This document shows positions 34,291-43,951 of a stretch of DNA of 64,000 bases, in pieces; within the stretch, counting starts at the first letter, position 1, and each line of letters begins with the position of its first letter. The notes beneath the pieces were generated by a model, which was given only the letters and a program-made list of their open reading frames with translations, was not told the origin of the DNA and did no database searches. Origin of the DNA: Arthrobacter citreus (lineage in GTDB: Bacteria > Actinomycetota > Actinomycetes > Actinomycetales > Micrococcaceae); contig NZ_VTFV01000002.1 of NCBI RefSeq assembly GCF_009192745.1, positions 1,364,001 through 1,428,000 of the forward strand, read 5' to 3'. A program made the translations under genes and the position numbers.

Positions 34291-35787
34291 CTAGGCCAGC
34301 TTCAGCACACGGTTGGTCTCGGCAATGATTTCGTCGGCCAGGGACTCATTCTCATTGAGCTTGACGCCGTAACCGGGGATCATTTCCTTGATCTTCGCTT
34401 CCCAGGCCGGGAACTCTGCCGGGAAGCAGCGCTTCATCAGGTTGATCATGATGGGCGGGGCAGTGGAGGCTCCGGGGGAAGCGCCCAGCAGTGCGCCTAC
34501 CGTGCCGTCCGCGGAGGTGATGAGCTCGGTGCCGAACTGCAGCACGCCTCCGCTCTTCGGGTCCTTCTTGATGACCTGCACACGCTGGCCGGCCGTGATG
34601 AGGTCCCAGCCCTGGGTAACGGCCTCGGGGTAGAACTCGCGCAGCGCCTTGGTCTTGCCCTCGCGTGACTTCAGTACCTCGGTGACGAGGTACTTCACCA
34701 GGGACATATTGTCCTTTGCCACCGCCAGCATGGGCACCAGGTTGTGTGGTCGGACGGAGAACGGCAGGTCGGTCAGGGAGCCGTTCTTGAGGAACTTGGG
34801 GGAGAAGCCGCCGTACGGACCGAACAGCAGGGACTTCTTTCCGTCCACGAACCGGGTGTCCAGGTGCGGGACGGACATGGGGGGAGCGCCGACCGATGCC
34901 TGGCCGTAAACCTTCGCGTTGTGGGCGGAGATGATCGACTCATCAGTGGAGCGCAGGAACTGCCCGGAGACGGGGAAGCCGCCGAAGCCCTTGCCTTCGG
35001 GAATGCCTGAGCGCTGCAGCAGGTGCAGGGCGCCCCCGCCTCCGCCGATGAAGACGAAGCGGGCCGAGACGGTCTTGGAAACCTTGGTGGCGCGGTTTCG
35101 GACCGTCACGTCCCAGCCGCCGCCCGAGTTCCGGGTGAGGTTGGTAACTTCGTGGCCGAAGTTGAGGTCAGCGCCGTTGGCTCCGAGGAAGTTCACCAGT
35201 TCGCGGGTGAGGGCACCGAAGTCGACGTCGGTGCCGCCGGCGACGCGGGACGCAGCAACGCGCTGGCCTGAGTCGCGGCCCTGCATCAGCAGGGGGGCCC
35301 ACTCGGCGATCTTGCCGTGGTCCTCGGAGAACTCCATGGTCTTGAACAGCGGCTGGGCGCTGAGGGATTCGTAGCGCTTGCGCAGGTAGTCCGAGTGCGC
35401 ATCTCCCCAGACAAAGCTCATGTGCGGCAGCGGATTGATAAAGCTGCCGGAGATATGGCCCTGCTCCACCAGATGGGACCAGAACTGCCGGGAGACCTGG
35501 AACTGCTCGTTGATGCCGATCGCCTTCGCCGGGTCAACGGTGCCGTCCGGGCCCGCCGGGCTGTAGTTCAGCTCGCACAGTGCCGCGTGGCCGGTGCCGG
35601 CGTTGTTCCAGGGGTCGGAGCTCTCGGTTCCGGCGCGGTCCATCCGCTCATAGAGGGAAATGTCCCAGTCCGGTGCCAGCTGCTTCAGGAACGCCCCGAG
35701 GGTCGCGCTCATGATGCCGCCGCCGATCAGCAGTACATCAGTTCTGTTTGCGGACTTCTCCGCCGGGCTCTCAGCACTCAACTTCAT
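34291..35787 (-). CDS. mqo: Malate:quinone oxidoreductase Mqo
   Basis: Mqo is a peripheral membrane FAD enzyme that oxidises malate to oxaloacetate and reduces quinone, working beside or instead of NAD-linked malate dehydrogenase. The 498-residue product starts its FAD fold with [15 protein letters not shown]. Family landmarks are [51 protein letters not shown] (in parts), [22 protein letters not shown] and [17 protein letters not shown] 35787 lies just after GGAGAT; a GTG four codons upstream at 35799 is possible. Confidence 0.94.
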   Translation of the reverse strand: MKLSAESPAEKSANRTDVLLIGGGIMSATLGAFLKQLAPDWDISLYERMDRAGTESSDPWNNAGTGHAALCELNYSPAGPDGTVDPAKAIGINEQFQVSRQFWSHLVEQGHISGSFINPLPHMSFVWGDAHSDYLRKRYESLSAQPLFKTMEFSEDHGKIAEWAPLLMQGRDSGQRVAASRVAGGTDVDFGALTRELVNFLGANGADLNFGHEVTNLTRNSGGGWDVTVRNRATKVSKTVSARFVFIGGGGGALHLLQRSGIPEGKGFGGFPVSGQFLRSTDESIISAHNAKVYGQASVGAPPMSVPHLDTRFVDGKKSLLFGPYGGFSPKFLKNGSLTDLPFSVRPHNLVPMLAVAKDNMSLVKYLVTEVLKSREGKTKALREFYPEAVTQGWDLITAGQRVQVIKKDPKSGGVLQFGTELITSADGTVGALLGASPGASTAPPIMINLMKRCFPAEFPAWEAKIKEMIPGYGVKLNENESLADEIIAETNRVLKLA

Positions 35788-35884
35788 ATCTCCAGTCACG
35801 TGGACGCTAGCCTTAGAAGACTATCTCTCCCGGTGGTGCTTACTAAAATTCCCGCCGGTATACCACCCCGCCGGAAGTACCACG

Positions 35885-37555
35885 CTAGTCCGTGAGGCGG
35901 ATGCCGTTGAAGACCTCATTCAGAACTGGGGAGGTCGGGTACTGGGAGACGCGGGGTGAGACAGCCAGCGTTGAGATGGGGAATGCCAGCGGAACTGCGG
36001 GGACCCGGGTGGAAATCCGGTCCGAAATCGACCGGTAGGCCTCCGCACGCTCTTCGGAGTCGGCCAGCGTGCGGGCGCGGTCAACCTTGGTGAAGAGCTG
36101 GGCGTCGTCGTACCCGAATTCCTCCGTGTAGGCACCGAACAGCGGGCCGACAAAGTTGTCCGCATCCATATAGCTGCCCGAGAGCCCCGAGAGGTGCAGG
36201 GCACGGTCTCCGTTCCTGGAGACGGCTTCCAGATAGCCCTCTGACCATTCCAACGGCACCGGGCGGATGTTGAACCCTGCAGCTGTCAGCTGCCGGCTGA
36301 GTTCGGCGTAGACCTTCTCCGGGTTGGGCAGGTAGGCGCGGGTGACCCGGCGCGGATAGAAGAACGGGAGCTCTTCGCCTGCATACCCTGCTTCTTCGAG
36401 CAGTTCCTTGGCCCGCTCCGGGTTGTGGCCGTAATTGGTGACGTTCTCCGAGCGCAGTCCGAGCTTTTCGGGAAGGAACTGGTTGGCCGACTTGCTGCCG
36501 TTCAGGAACAGGCCTTCCAGCAGTGCAGGCTTATCAATGGCGTGGGCAATGGCCTGGCGCATCTTGGGCTCATCCAGCCCGGGGAAGTTCTGGTTGATGC
36601 CCAGATAGAGGATTGAATAGGGGTCCCGCTGCAGGATCTGCATGCCGGCACGGGCGAGCTCGCCCACGTCGGAGACGGTCACCAGGTCGTAGCCGTCCAC
36701 TTCGCCGCTCTTTAGGGCACGGAGCCTGGACTCCGGGCTGGTGATCGTGCGGAACACCAGGTCGCGGATCTGGCCGGGCTCTCCCCAGTAACCGGGGTAG
36801 GAAACCAAGGCAAGCTCGTCCTCTTCCCAGCTGGAGAACATAAACGGGCCGGTGCCGACCGGGTGCTGGGCATAGGCAGAGAGCCGCGTTCCGTTGCGCT
36901 CCTCAGTGAGCTCGTCTGCGTTTCCGTCGGCAAGGGCCTTCGGGGAAGAGATGGCGAACTCCGGGGATGCCAGTGCGGCGATGAGGCCGGGCAGGCGTGT
37001 GTGGAGTTCCAGCCGGAAAGTGAATTCCCCGGAAGGGACGCAGGATTTGAAGGCCGAAAGGTCCGGCGTATCGGCAAATCCCCTGAACACCGAGCTGAAC
37101 ATCAGCACTTCCGGCCCCCGCGCGGAGGCAGGCAGGTTGTACCAGCGGTCGAAGTTCGCACAGACCGCCTCGGCGTTGAACGGGGTGCCGTCATGGAAGG
37201 TGACGCCGCGGCGCAGGGTGAACTCGTAGGTCCGCCCGTCATCGGACTCGTTCCATTCCTCGGCCAGGGCAGGCACCGGGGCTGAGGTTAGGGGGTCCAT
37301 GCCAACCAGGGTTTCCATGATCTGCCGGGTCACCCGATGGGATTCAGTGTCCACTGCCAGGAACGGATCCAGTCCGGACGGACGTGCGGCAGTGGCAAAG
37401 GTAAAGGCGGCAGCAGGTCCGCCCGCAGCAGAGGCAGAAGGTGAACCGCTCGGGGATTCTTCCTCCGGCCGGGCAGCGGTGCACCCGGTCAGGGCAAGAG
37501 CGGCGGCAATCGCTGAAGCTTTGATCACGGAGCGCCGCGTGGCGGATTTAGTCAC
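35885..37555 (-). CDS. Peptide ABC transporter substrate-binding lipoprotein (first paralogue)
   Basis: This SBP family 5 (DppA/OppA-like) protein has 556 residues. The N-terminus has RRSVIK, a twin-arginine-like start, then lipobox LTGC with lipidated C25. The family pattern TYEFTLRRGVTFHDGTPFNAEAVCANFDRWYN is read in parts from residue 130, and IAHAIDKPALLEG occurs later. It is divergent from the double ATPase gene and clustered with the permeases. A second SBP of the same family lies at 41531-43225; the two share the phrase FHDGTPFNAEAVCANFDRWY, suggesting duplication with altered ligand choice. The start is GTG. Confidence 0.88.
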   Translation of the reverse strand: MTKSATRRSVIKASAIAAALALTGCTAARPEEESPSGSPSASAAGGPAAAFTFATAARPSGLDPFLAVDTESHRVTRQIMETLVGMDPLTSAPVPALAEEWNESDDGRTYEFTLRRGVTFHDGTPFNAEAVCANFDRWYNLPASARGPEVLMFSSVFRGFADTPDLSAFKSCVPSGEFTFRLELHTRLPGLIAALASPEFAISSPKALADGNADELTEERNGTRLSAYAQHPVGTGPFMFSSWEEDELALVSYPGYWGEPGQIRDLVFRTITSPESRLRALKSGEVDGYDLVTVSDVGELARAGMQILQRDPYSILYLGINQNFPGLDEPKMRQAIAHAIDKPALLEGLFLNGSKSANQFLPEKLGLRSENVTNYGHNPERAKELLEEAGYAGEELPFFYPRRVTRAYLPNPEKVYAELSRQLTAAGFNIRPVPLEWSEGYLEAVSRNGDRALHLSGLSGSYMDADNFVGPLFGAYTEEFGYDDAQLFTKVDRARTLADSEERAEAYRSISDRISTRVPAVPLAFPISTLAVSPRVSQYPTSPVLNEVFNGIRLTD

Positions 37556-37688
37556 AGCTGCTGGGTTCTCCTCGAGGCAGGCACCATCCCGGCCTGGGCG
37601 GTGGATTTCTTAGTCTAAATGATAAAAAACCGGTAAAGGCGGGTGAGAGTTGCCTCACAACAGGGCTTTGGTAAGGCAGGATATGGAA

Positions 37689-39401
37689 ATGACTGAAACC
37701 AGCCCTGAATCTCCGCTGCTCGAAGTGACCGATCTCGCTGTCGGCTTCCAAACCATGGATGGCCCGGTGCAGGCGGTACGCAAGGCCGGATTCAGCCTCG
37801 GTGCCGGGAAAACCCTGGCGATCGTGGGTGAATCCGGTTCCGGTAAATCCACGACGGCGATGGCGGTGATCGGGCTGCTGCCGGGCAACGGAAAAGTCTC
37901 TTCAGGCAGTATCCGTTTTGACGGCAAAGAACTGGTGGGACTGCCCGAATCAAAGATGCGCGCGATCCGCGGCCGGTCGATTGGCCTGGTGCCCCAGGAC
38001 CCCATGTCCAACCTCAACCCCGTGACCAAGATTGGCACTCAGGTGGCCGAGACGCTCCTGGTGCACGGCATGGCCACTTCCAAGGATGTTGACCGCAAGG
38101 TCATCGAGGTGCTGACCGCGGCTGGACTGCCCGACGCCGCCGAGCGCGCTAAGCAGTATCCCCACGAATTCTCCGGCGGCATGCGCCAGCGGGCGCTGAT
38201 TGCCATTGGCCTCGCGTGCCGTCCGCGCCTGCTAATCGCCGATGAACCCACCAGCGCACTGGACGTGACGGTGCAGCGGACCATCCTGGACCAGATCGGA
38301 CGGATGACCGATGAACTTGGCACTTCCGTGCTGCTCATTACGCACGATCTTGGCCTGGCCGCGGAACGTGCCTCGGACCTGGTGGTGATGCACCGCGGGG
38401 AAGTAGTTGAAACGGGCCCGGCACGCCAGCTCCTTGAAGATCCCCAGCATCCGTACACCCAGTCGCTGGTCGCCGCTGCGCCCAGCGTCGCCGCCGTCCG
38501 GCTGCGTCCCGGAGCTTTCGCGGCTCCTGCCGCTGAGCGGCTCTCCGCAGTGGAGGACGCGCCGGAAAGCCCTGCCGGAGCAGCGGAACCGGGAACTGCT
38601 CCGGACAATATCGTTGAAATCCGCGACCTCAACAAGGTTTACAAGATCCGCGGCAAGTCCGGGGACTTCCACGCGGTGAAGAACGTCAGCCTGGAGATTC
38701 CGCGGGGAAGGACCGTCGCGATCGTGGGGGAGTCGGGCTCCGGAAAGACGACGACGGCGCGCATGCTGCTGAAGCTGATCGAACCGACCAGCGGATCAAT
38801 GACGTTCGACGGCGCAGACATCGCGTCCCTGGAGAAGGCCGGGCTGAGCGATTTCCGCCAGCGCGTCCAGCCCATTTTCCAGGACCCGTATTCCTCGCTG
38901 GATCCCATGTTCACCATTGAGCGGATCCTCGAAGAGCCGCTGAAGACGTACAAGCGAGGTAACCGCCAGGAACGCGCTGCACGGGTCCGCGAGCTCATGG
39001 AACAGGTCGCGCTGCCGGCTTCGATGCTGCGCCGCTACCCGGCCGAGCTTTCCGGCGGGCAGCGGCAGCGTGTGGCCATCGCCCGCGCGCTGGCCCTGAA
39101 CCCGGAACTGATTGTCTGCGATGAGCCTGTCTCGGCCCTGGACGTGCTGGTGCAGGCCCAGATCCTCAAACTGCTCGGGGACCTGCAGCGGGACCTGGGA
39201 CTGAGCTACCTCTTCATCAGCCACGACCTGGCCGTGGTGCGGCTCATTTCGGATTACGTGTGCGTGATGAAGGACGGCGAGCTCGTGGAGGCGGCGACGT
39301 CGGAGGAAGTCTTCCAGAATCCGCGCCACCCTTACACCCGCAAGCTCCTCGCCTCCATTCCGGGCAATGAGCTGAACATCCAGGACGAAATGGCGTCCTA
39401 G
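37689..39401 (+). CDS. Peptide ABC transporter double ATP-binding protein (DppD-DppF fusion)
   Basis: This is a 570-residue protein with two complete nucleotide-binding domains. The first has Walker A GESGSGKS (47-54) and signature FSGGMRQRALIAIGLA; the second has GESGSGKTTTARMLL and LSGGQRQRVAIARAL. Each ends with the oligopeptide-type C-terminal NPRHPYTRKLL or DPQHPYTQSLV motif. Fusion of the D and F ATPases into one chain is known in actinobacterial peptide importers. The ATG at 37689 has AAGGCAGG eight bases upstream; the open frame extends back to 37650. It is divergent from the first binding-protein gene and convergent with the permease genes. Confidence 0.9.
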   Translation: MTETSPESPLLEVTDLAVGFQTMDGPVQAVRKAGFSLGAGKTLAIVGESGSGKSTTAMAVIGLLPGNGKVSSGSIRFDGKELVGLPESKMRAIRGRSIGLVPQDPMSNLNPVTKIGTQVAETLLVHGMATSKDVDRKVIEVLTAAGLPDAAERAKQYPHEFSGGMRQRALIAIGLACRPRLLIADEPTSALDVTVQRTILDQIGRMTDELGTSVLLITHDLGLAAERASDLVVMHRGEVVETGPARQLLEDPQHPYTQSLVAAAPSVAAVRLRPGAFAAPAAERLSAVEDAPESPAGAAEPGTAPDNIVEIRDLNKVYKIRGKSGDFHAVKNVSLEIPRGRTVAIVGESGSGKTTTARMLLKLIEPTSGSMTFDGADIASLEKAGLSDFRQRVQPIFQDPYSSLDPMFTIERILEEPLKTYKRGNRQERAARVRELMEQVALPASMLRRYPAELSGGQRQRVAIARALALNPELIVCDEPVSALDVLVQAQILKLLGDLQRDLGLSYLFISHDLAVVRLISDYVCVMKDGELVEAATSEEVFQNPRHPYTRKLLASIPGNELNIQDEMAS

Positions 39402-39427
39402 CGCCGGAGCCTGCGTCCCCTCACCGG

Positions 39428-39485
39428 GCGCACAGAAAAGGGTCCGTTTCCCTGTACTGCAGGAAACGGACCCTTTTCTGTGCGC
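39428..39485. terminator. 24-bp perfect bidirectional hairpin
   Basis: Bases 39428-39451 are the exact complement of 39462-39485 with a ten-base loop. Internal AAAA and TTTT runs give U-rich ends on both strands. It separates the convergent ATPase and permease genes. Confidence 0.85.
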
Positions 39486-39494
39486 TGCCGCGTG

Positions 39495-40436
39495 CTACTT
39501 GCGCCGGGTTTTCGGGTCCAGGGCTTCGCGCAGGGACTCGCCCAGCAGGGTGAACCCAAGAGCCGTGACGGCAATGCAGATACCCGGCAGGAACGCCAGC
39601 TGCGGCGCCACCGCCAGTTCGTTCTGCGCGTAGGTCAGCATCCGGCCCCATTCAGCACTCTCCGGACGCCCGCCGCCGAGTCCCAGGAAGGACAGGGCAG
39701 CGGCGTCGATCACGGCGGTCGCCAGGGTCAGCGTGGCCTGGACAATCACGGGGCCGACGCTGTTGGGCAGCAGGTGGCTCATGGTGATGGTCCGGGTGCT
39801 CAGGCCCAGTGCCTGCGCAGACAGGACGTAGTCCGCGCCGCGCTGGCTGATCATGGAGGAGCGCAGCAGCCGGGCAAAGATCGGCACCTGGGACACACCG
39901 ATGGCAATCATGACCGCCGAAGGTGTCTGCCCCAGTACGGCAGCGATACTCACGGCCAGCAGCAGGTTCGGCACTGAGAGCAGGATGTCGACGAACCGCA
40001 TGATGACGTTGTCCACCCAGCCGCCGACCCCGCCGGCAATGACACCGAGCAGCATGCCGCCCAGCAGGCCGAGGGCCGTGGAGATGACCCCGATCAGGAG
40101 CGAAGCGCGTGCTCCCCAGATGAGCTTGGAGAGGACGTCACCGCCAAACCGGTCGAGGCCGAGGGGGTAGCCCTCCACTTCGCCGGGTCCGGGAATCGAC
40201 GTCGGGGTGATCTGGGTACGGCCGGGGAGTTCCTCACCGCCGTAGGGCGCAAGGATCGGTGCGAAGATGGCCACAAGGATGAACAGGCCAACAATCACGG
40301 CGCCCGCGATTGCCGCAGGGTTGCGGCGCAGCCGCCGGAAGGCGTCCTGCCACATCCCGCTGCCGCGGGTGTCCGGTGCTGAGGGCTCGTCCGGGCGGAC
40401 GGCCCCGCCGGAGGCCGGAGGAAGAACTGTACTCAT
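39495..40436 (-). CDS. Peptide ABC transporter permease, DppC type
   Basis: A 313-residue permease. The N-terminal cytoplasmic part (MWQDAFRRLRRNPAAIAGA) leads into the first helix, as in DppC/OppC. The EAA-type loop AQALGLSTRTITMSHLLPNSVGPVIVQATL contacts the ATPase, and the C-terminus ends with LLGESLREALDPKTRRK, a standard DppC ending. The ATG overlaps the dppB-like stop by four bases (ATGA). Confidence 0.9.
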   Translation of the reverse strand: MSTVLPPASGGAVRPDEPSAPDTRGSGMWQDAFRRLRRNPAAIAGAVIVGLFILVAIFAPILAPYGGEELPGRTQITPTSIPGPGEVEGYPLGLDRFGGDVLSKLIWGARASLLIGVISTALGLLGGMLLGVIAGGVGGWVDNVIMRFVDILLSVPNLLLAVSIAAVLGQTPSAVMIAIGVSQVPIFARLLRSSMISQRGADYVLSAQALGLSTRTITMSHLLPNSVGPVIVQATLTLATAVIDAAALSFLGLGGGRPESAEWGRMLTYAQNELAVAPQLAFLPGICIAVTALGFTLLGESLREALDPKTRRK

Positions 40437-41437
40437 TGCACCCTCACCCTCGGGTCGATGAAGCCGTAGGAAACGTCAACCAGCAGGTTGATGAGTGAAT
40501 ACGCGACGGCGATGAAAATGATGAAGCCCTGCAGTACGGGGTAGTCCAGGTTGAAGATGGCATCCCGCAGGAACCTGCCCACGCCGCTGAAAGCGAAAAC
40601 GGTTTCCGTCAGCACCGCCCCGGAAATAAGGAGGCCGGTCTGCAGGCCGATCGTCGTCGTGACCGGAAGCATCGCGTTGCGCAGCACGAACCGGTTGCGG
40701 ATGGTCCGTTCCAGCAGGCCTTTGGCCCGGGCGGTGCGGACGTAATCGGCGCCCTGGACCTCAAGGACGGAGGCACGGGTGATGCGCACGATGATGGCCA
40801 GCGGAATGGTTCCCAGGGCAATGCCGGGAAGCACCAGATGCATCAGGGCATCCCAGGAGGCGTCCCATTCCCGGGTTAACAAACCGTCCAGGACGTAGAA
40901 GTCCGTCACGTGCGTGGCATTGATCCGCGGATCCTGCCGGCCGTCGGTGGGGAAGAGGGGGATCTGGATGGCCAGGAGCCATTTCAGGATGAAGGCCAGG
41001 AAGAACACCGGCACGGTGATGCCGATCAGGGACAGCACCACGGAGGAGTGGTCCCAGAAGCGGCCGTAGTGCCTGGCGGCCAGGTAGCCCAGCGGAATTC
41101 CGATTCCGATCGCGAAGATCAGGGCGACGGCGGCAAGTTCCAGCGTGGCCGGGAATCGGGTAGCGAACTCCTCCAGGACCGGACGTCCGGTGACGGTGGA
41201 AACGCCGAAGTCGCCCTGAAGGAGCTTTCCAACGTAGGTGAAGTACTGCTCGATGAGCGGACGGTCAAAGCCGTAGGCCTCGTTGATCCTGGCAATGGCT
41301 TCGGGCGTGGCCTTGTCTCCCAGGAGGGCGGTTGCAGGACCGCCGGGAAGGCTGCGGACCCAGATGAACAGAAGGATGGACAAGCCGATCAGGGTCGGGA
41401 TCAGCATTAACAGGCGCTTGCCTATAACTCGCAGCAC
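40433..41437 (-). CDS. Peptide ABC transporter permease, DppB type
   Basis: The protein is a 334-residue permease of the DppB/OppB group. It begins with LRVIGKRLLMLIPTLIGLSILLFIWVRSLPG and contains the GFDRPLIEQYFTYVGKLLQGDFGVS segment, the family's conserved N-terminal block. The EAA loop is VRTARAKGLLERTIRNRFVLRNAMLPVTT. It is transcribed after the second binding-protein gene, with a hairpin between them at 41487-41522 that may lower permease expression relative to the binding protein. Confidence 0.9.
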   Translation of the reverse strand: MLRVIGKRLLMLIPTLIGLSILLFIWVRSLPGGPATALLGDKATPEAIARINEAYGFDRPLIEQYFTYVGKLLQGDFGVSTVTGRPVLEEFATRFPATLELAAVALIFAIGIGIPLGYLAARHYGRFWDHSSVVLSLIGITVPVFFLAFILKWLLAIQIPLFPTDGRQDPRINATHVTDFYVLDGLLTREWDASWDALMHLVLPGIALGTIPLAIIVRITRASVLEVQGADYVRTARAKGLLERTIRNRFVLRNAMLPVTTTIGLQTGLLISGAVLTETVFAFSGVGRFLRDAIFNLDYPVLQGFIIFIAVAYSLINLLVDVSYGFIDPRVRVQ

Positions 41438-41486
41438 GAGTGTCCTTTCTCAGCCGGTAACGGCTGTGGAAAAGGTAAGGACAGAA

Positions 41487-41522
41487 CGGACCGGGACCCA
41501 GCGCCAGCTGGATCCCGGTCCG
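41487..41522 (-). terminator. Intercistronic hairpin between binding-protein and permease genes
   Basis: CGGACCGGGA and TCCCGGTCCG form the outer stem, and CAGC/GCTG the inner stem, with one mismatched pair between. It lies nine bases after the binding-protein stop and may act as a partial terminator or mRNA-stabilising element. Confidence 0.55.
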
Positions 41523-41530
41523 TTTCGCCG

Positions 41531-43225
41531 CTACTTGTTGAGCTTGATCTGGTTGAACACTTCGTCGTTTACCGGGGAAGCCGGGTAGGAATCCACGCGG
41601 TCCGAGAACGCGAGCGACGGTGCCGGGTGTGCCAGCGGCACGGCCGGGACGAACTTGGCGATGTCGTCGTTGATCTGCTCGTACATCGGGGTCTGCTCCT
41701 CCAGGCTGCTCACTTGGCGGGCAGCTTCGAGCTGGTCGAAGATCTCCTGGTTGGTGAAGCCGAACTCCGGCTTCTCCTGGCCGAAGAACACGCCTACGAA
41801 GTTATCCGTGTCGTTGTAGTCCCCGGTCCAGCCCAGCAGGTGGATACCGTGGTCTTCGGTGGCCTGGACGCGGTCGAGGTAGTCCGGGGACCACTTGCTC
41901 GGCTGCGGGTTGACCTTGATGCCCACTTCCTCCAGCTGTGCGGAGATGTTGGAGAACACCTGCTCAGGAGTCGGCATGTACGGGCGGGAAACACCCGTCG
42001 GGTAGTTGAAGTCCACCGTGAAGCCGTCCGGGTAGCCGGCCTCGGCCAGCAGTTCCTTAGCCTTCTCCGGGTCGTACTCGTACGTGGTGACGTCCTCGTT
42101 GTAGCCGTTGACGACGTCGGGAATGAACTGCGTGGCAACCTTGGTGCCTTCCGGAAGGGTCTGGTTGACCAGTGCTTCCTTGTCGATCGCGTGTGCGATT
42201 GCCTGGCGGACCAGCGGATCGGCGAGCTGTTCGACCTTCTGGTTCATGCCCAGGTAAAGGATGGTGAAGGGGTCACGCGGAATGACCTTGAATCCGGCGT
42301 CGGCCAGGGCCTGGGTATCGGCCGGAGCCACCAGGTCGTAGCCGTCAATGTCGCCGGACTGCAGGGACTGGCGGCGGGAGTTGGGATCATCGATGACGCG
42401 GAAGATGATGTCCGTGACCTGTCCCTGTTCGCCCCAGTAGTCCTCGTAGGCAGACAGGGTGATCTGGTTGCCCACTTCCCAGCCTTCGAACTTGAAGGGG
42501 CCGGTGCCGGTGGGGTGTTCCTTGGCGTAGGTGGTCAGGGTGGGGGCCTCGGCAGTGCCGGAGGCTTCGTTGGCCGCGTACTCTTCCATCGCCGTCGGGC
42601 TCTGCATGGAGAACGCGGGGAGGGAGAGTGCGGCGATGAACCCGGCGAAGGGCTTGGCCAGCGTGACGACTGCCTGGTTCTCGGCCGGAGCCTCGCAGGA
42701 CTCGTACGTGGCCGTCTCCGGGCTGTCAGCGAAGCCCTTGAAGAGCTTGCTGTAGTAGTAGGCGAGGCTTTCGGCCTGCTGGATACCCGTGAAGTTGTAC
42801 CAGCGGTCGAAGTTGGCGCAGACAGCTTCGGCGTTGAACGGGGTGCCGTCGTGGAAGGTGACGCCTTCTTCGAGGTCGAAGGTGTAGGTCAGGGCATCCT
42901 CGGAGGTCTCCCAGGACTTGGCCAGCAGCGGTGCGGGATCGGCGGTGCCGGGCTCCACGCCCACGAGGCCTTCAAAGATCTGGCGGCTTACCCGGAACGA
43001 CTCACCGTCCGAGGCGAAGGCGGGATCAAGGGTCTTGGGATCGGAGGAAGCGGCGAACACGAAGGTGCCGTCAACCTCGGAGGCTGTTGCGCCGTCGTCC
43101 GCTGCGTCCCGGTTGCTTTCGGCGCAGCCGGAGAGCACCAGGGCGCTCATGGCCAGCCCGGCAGTCAGGGCGGCAGCCCGTCGCCGGGCCTGCCGGCTGA
43201 GAGTGAATCTGCCAGCAAGGGTCAT
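41531..43225 (-). CDS. Peptide ABC transporter substrate-binding lipoprotein (second paralogue)
   Basis: This is a 564-residue SBP family 5 lipoprotein with a basic start (RQARRRAAAL), a hydrophobic stretch and lipobox LSGC at C34. LEEGVTFHDGTPFNAEAVCANFDRWYN, IAHAIDKEALVNQ and KELLAEAGYPDGFTVDFNYP (read in parts) are family motifs. The frame stays open far upstream to 43786, but the true start is ATG 43225, preceded by AGAGGAG at proper spacing. It leads the permease genes. The TGTGTTC/GAACACA palindrome 57 bases upstream is its likely operator. Confidence 0.9.
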   Translation of the reverse strand: MTLAGRFTLSRQARRRAAALTAGLAMSALVLSGCAESNRDAADDGATASEVDGTFVFAASSDPKTLDPAFASDGESFRVSRQIFEGLVGVEPGTADPAPLLAKSWETSEDALTYTFDLEEGVTFHDGTPFNAEAVCANFDRWYNFTGIQQAESLAYYYSKLFKGFADSPETATYESCEAPAENQAVVTLAKPFAGFIAALSLPAFSMQSPTAMEEYAANEASGTAEAPTLTTYAKEHPTGTGPFKFEGWEVGNQITLSAYEDYWGEQGQVTDIIFRVIDDPNSRRQSLQSGDIDGYDLVAPADTQALADAGFKVIPRDPFTILYLGMNQKVEQLADPLVRQAIAHAIDKEALVNQTLPEGTKVATQFIPDVVNGYNEDVTTYEYDPEKAKELLAEAGYPDGFTVDFNYPTGVSRPYMPTPEQVFSNISAQLEEVGIKVNPQPSKWSPDYLDRVQATEDHGIHLLGWTGDYNDTDNFVGVFFGQEKPEFGFTNQEIFDQLEAARQVSSLEEQTPMYEQINDDIAKFVPAVPLAHPAPSLAFSDRVDSYPASPVNDEVFNQIKLNK

Positions 43226-43281
43226 TTTTCTATCTCCTCTGGGCGTGAGGTGCGTTCCTGCCGGTTGGCCGGAAGCATCGC

Positions 43282-43297
43282 TGTGTTCTGGAACACA
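43282..43297. promoter_or_regulatory. Operator candidate upstream of the second binding-protein gene
   Basis: TGTGTTC (43282-43288) and GAACACA (43291-43297) form a perfect 16-bp palindrome with a two-base centre. It sits 57 bases before the minus-strand start codon. Confidence 0.55.
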
Positions 43298-43439
43298 TGT
43301 GTAGTCCCAGAGCCTAGCGGCACCGGCGGGATGCTTTGGGACGCTAAGCGTGTTGTGTGCGGTCACAATTCGGTTACACAGTCGGGCAGGGTTTTGCTTC
43401 GATCGTGTGGACAGCCGCGCGGGCCGGCCGTAGCGTCGA

Positions 43440-43832
43440 ATGGTGGGCACCTCTTCGGCGGGAAACAGACGGCCTGCCCTGGCAGCGCTCGCAGCCGGAG
43501 CGGCCATGGGCTTGGCGGCTGCGGCAGCAGAAGCGCTCCTGGAACGGCTGCGCATGACGGTGGCCCGGGCACGCAGGTCCACGACCGGCCCGGCTCCCGG
43601 GGCACGGTCCGTGCCTATCAGTGCCCGCAAGGATCCGAACCTGCCCAACTGGAGGCAGGGGATGCCGGGCACGCCGGAGACCGTAACCGTTGAGGTCAGT
43701 TCGCTCGATGCCGGAACCGGCAGTCCGCGCCGTACCTGGGTTGTCCATAACGGCCCGCAATGGCAGTCCCAGCCGGGGGAGCTCATGGTGCCGCCGGACC
43801 GATCCGGGGACCAGGGCGGCGCACAGTTGTGA
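43440..43832 (+). CDS. Hypothetical protein, 130 residues
   Basis: A plus-strand frame opens at ATG 43440. Residues 12-37 are alanine-rich and mildly hydrophobic (ALAALAAGAAMGLAAAAAEALL), a possible membrane anchor or amphipathic helix, followed by a basic RLRMTVARARRS stretch and a Pro/Ser-rich tail. Third codon positions are mostly G or C, as in real genes of this genome. There is no clear ribosome-binding site, and I recognise no family. An opposing frame exists but is only a 5' extension of the binding-protein gene. Confidence 0.45.
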   Translation: MVGTSSAGNRRPALAALAAGAAMGLAAAAAEALLERLRMTVARARRSTTGPAPGARSVPISARKDPNLPNWRQGMPGTPETVTVEVSSLDAGTGSPRRTWVVHNGPQWQSQPGELMVPPDRSGDQGGAQL

Positions 43833-43881
43833 ATCAGCTCTCACTTGGCGGATTTGGTTTTTGCCAGTCCAAAAGTGCTGG

Positions 43882-43887
43882 TAGAGT
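43882..43887 (+). promoter_or_regulatory. -10 box for the first tRNA-Lys gene
   Basis: TGGTAGAGTT occurs here and TGGTAGAGTA occurs 58 bases ahead of the second tRNA copy. The shared TAGAGT matches TANNNT. The distance to the tRNA (70 bases) implies a 5' leader of about 60 bases. Confidence 0.5.
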
Positions 43888-43951
43888 TTCATGTCGTTGC
43901 CGAGCGCGAACAGCTGGTTTCACCAGCACGAACAAGCTCAGCATCTGCCAC

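Noticed and set aside
41627-43693. 688-residue plus-strand ORF
   Set aside because: It is antisense to a clear peptide-binding lipoprotein gene and is Gly/Val/Arg-rich without any motif; a GC-codon shadow.
43226-43786. N-terminal extension of the second binding-protein gene
   Set aside because: A lipoprotein signal with lipobox begins at ATG 43225 after a good ribosome-binding site; a signal peptide cannot be 187 residues inside a protein.
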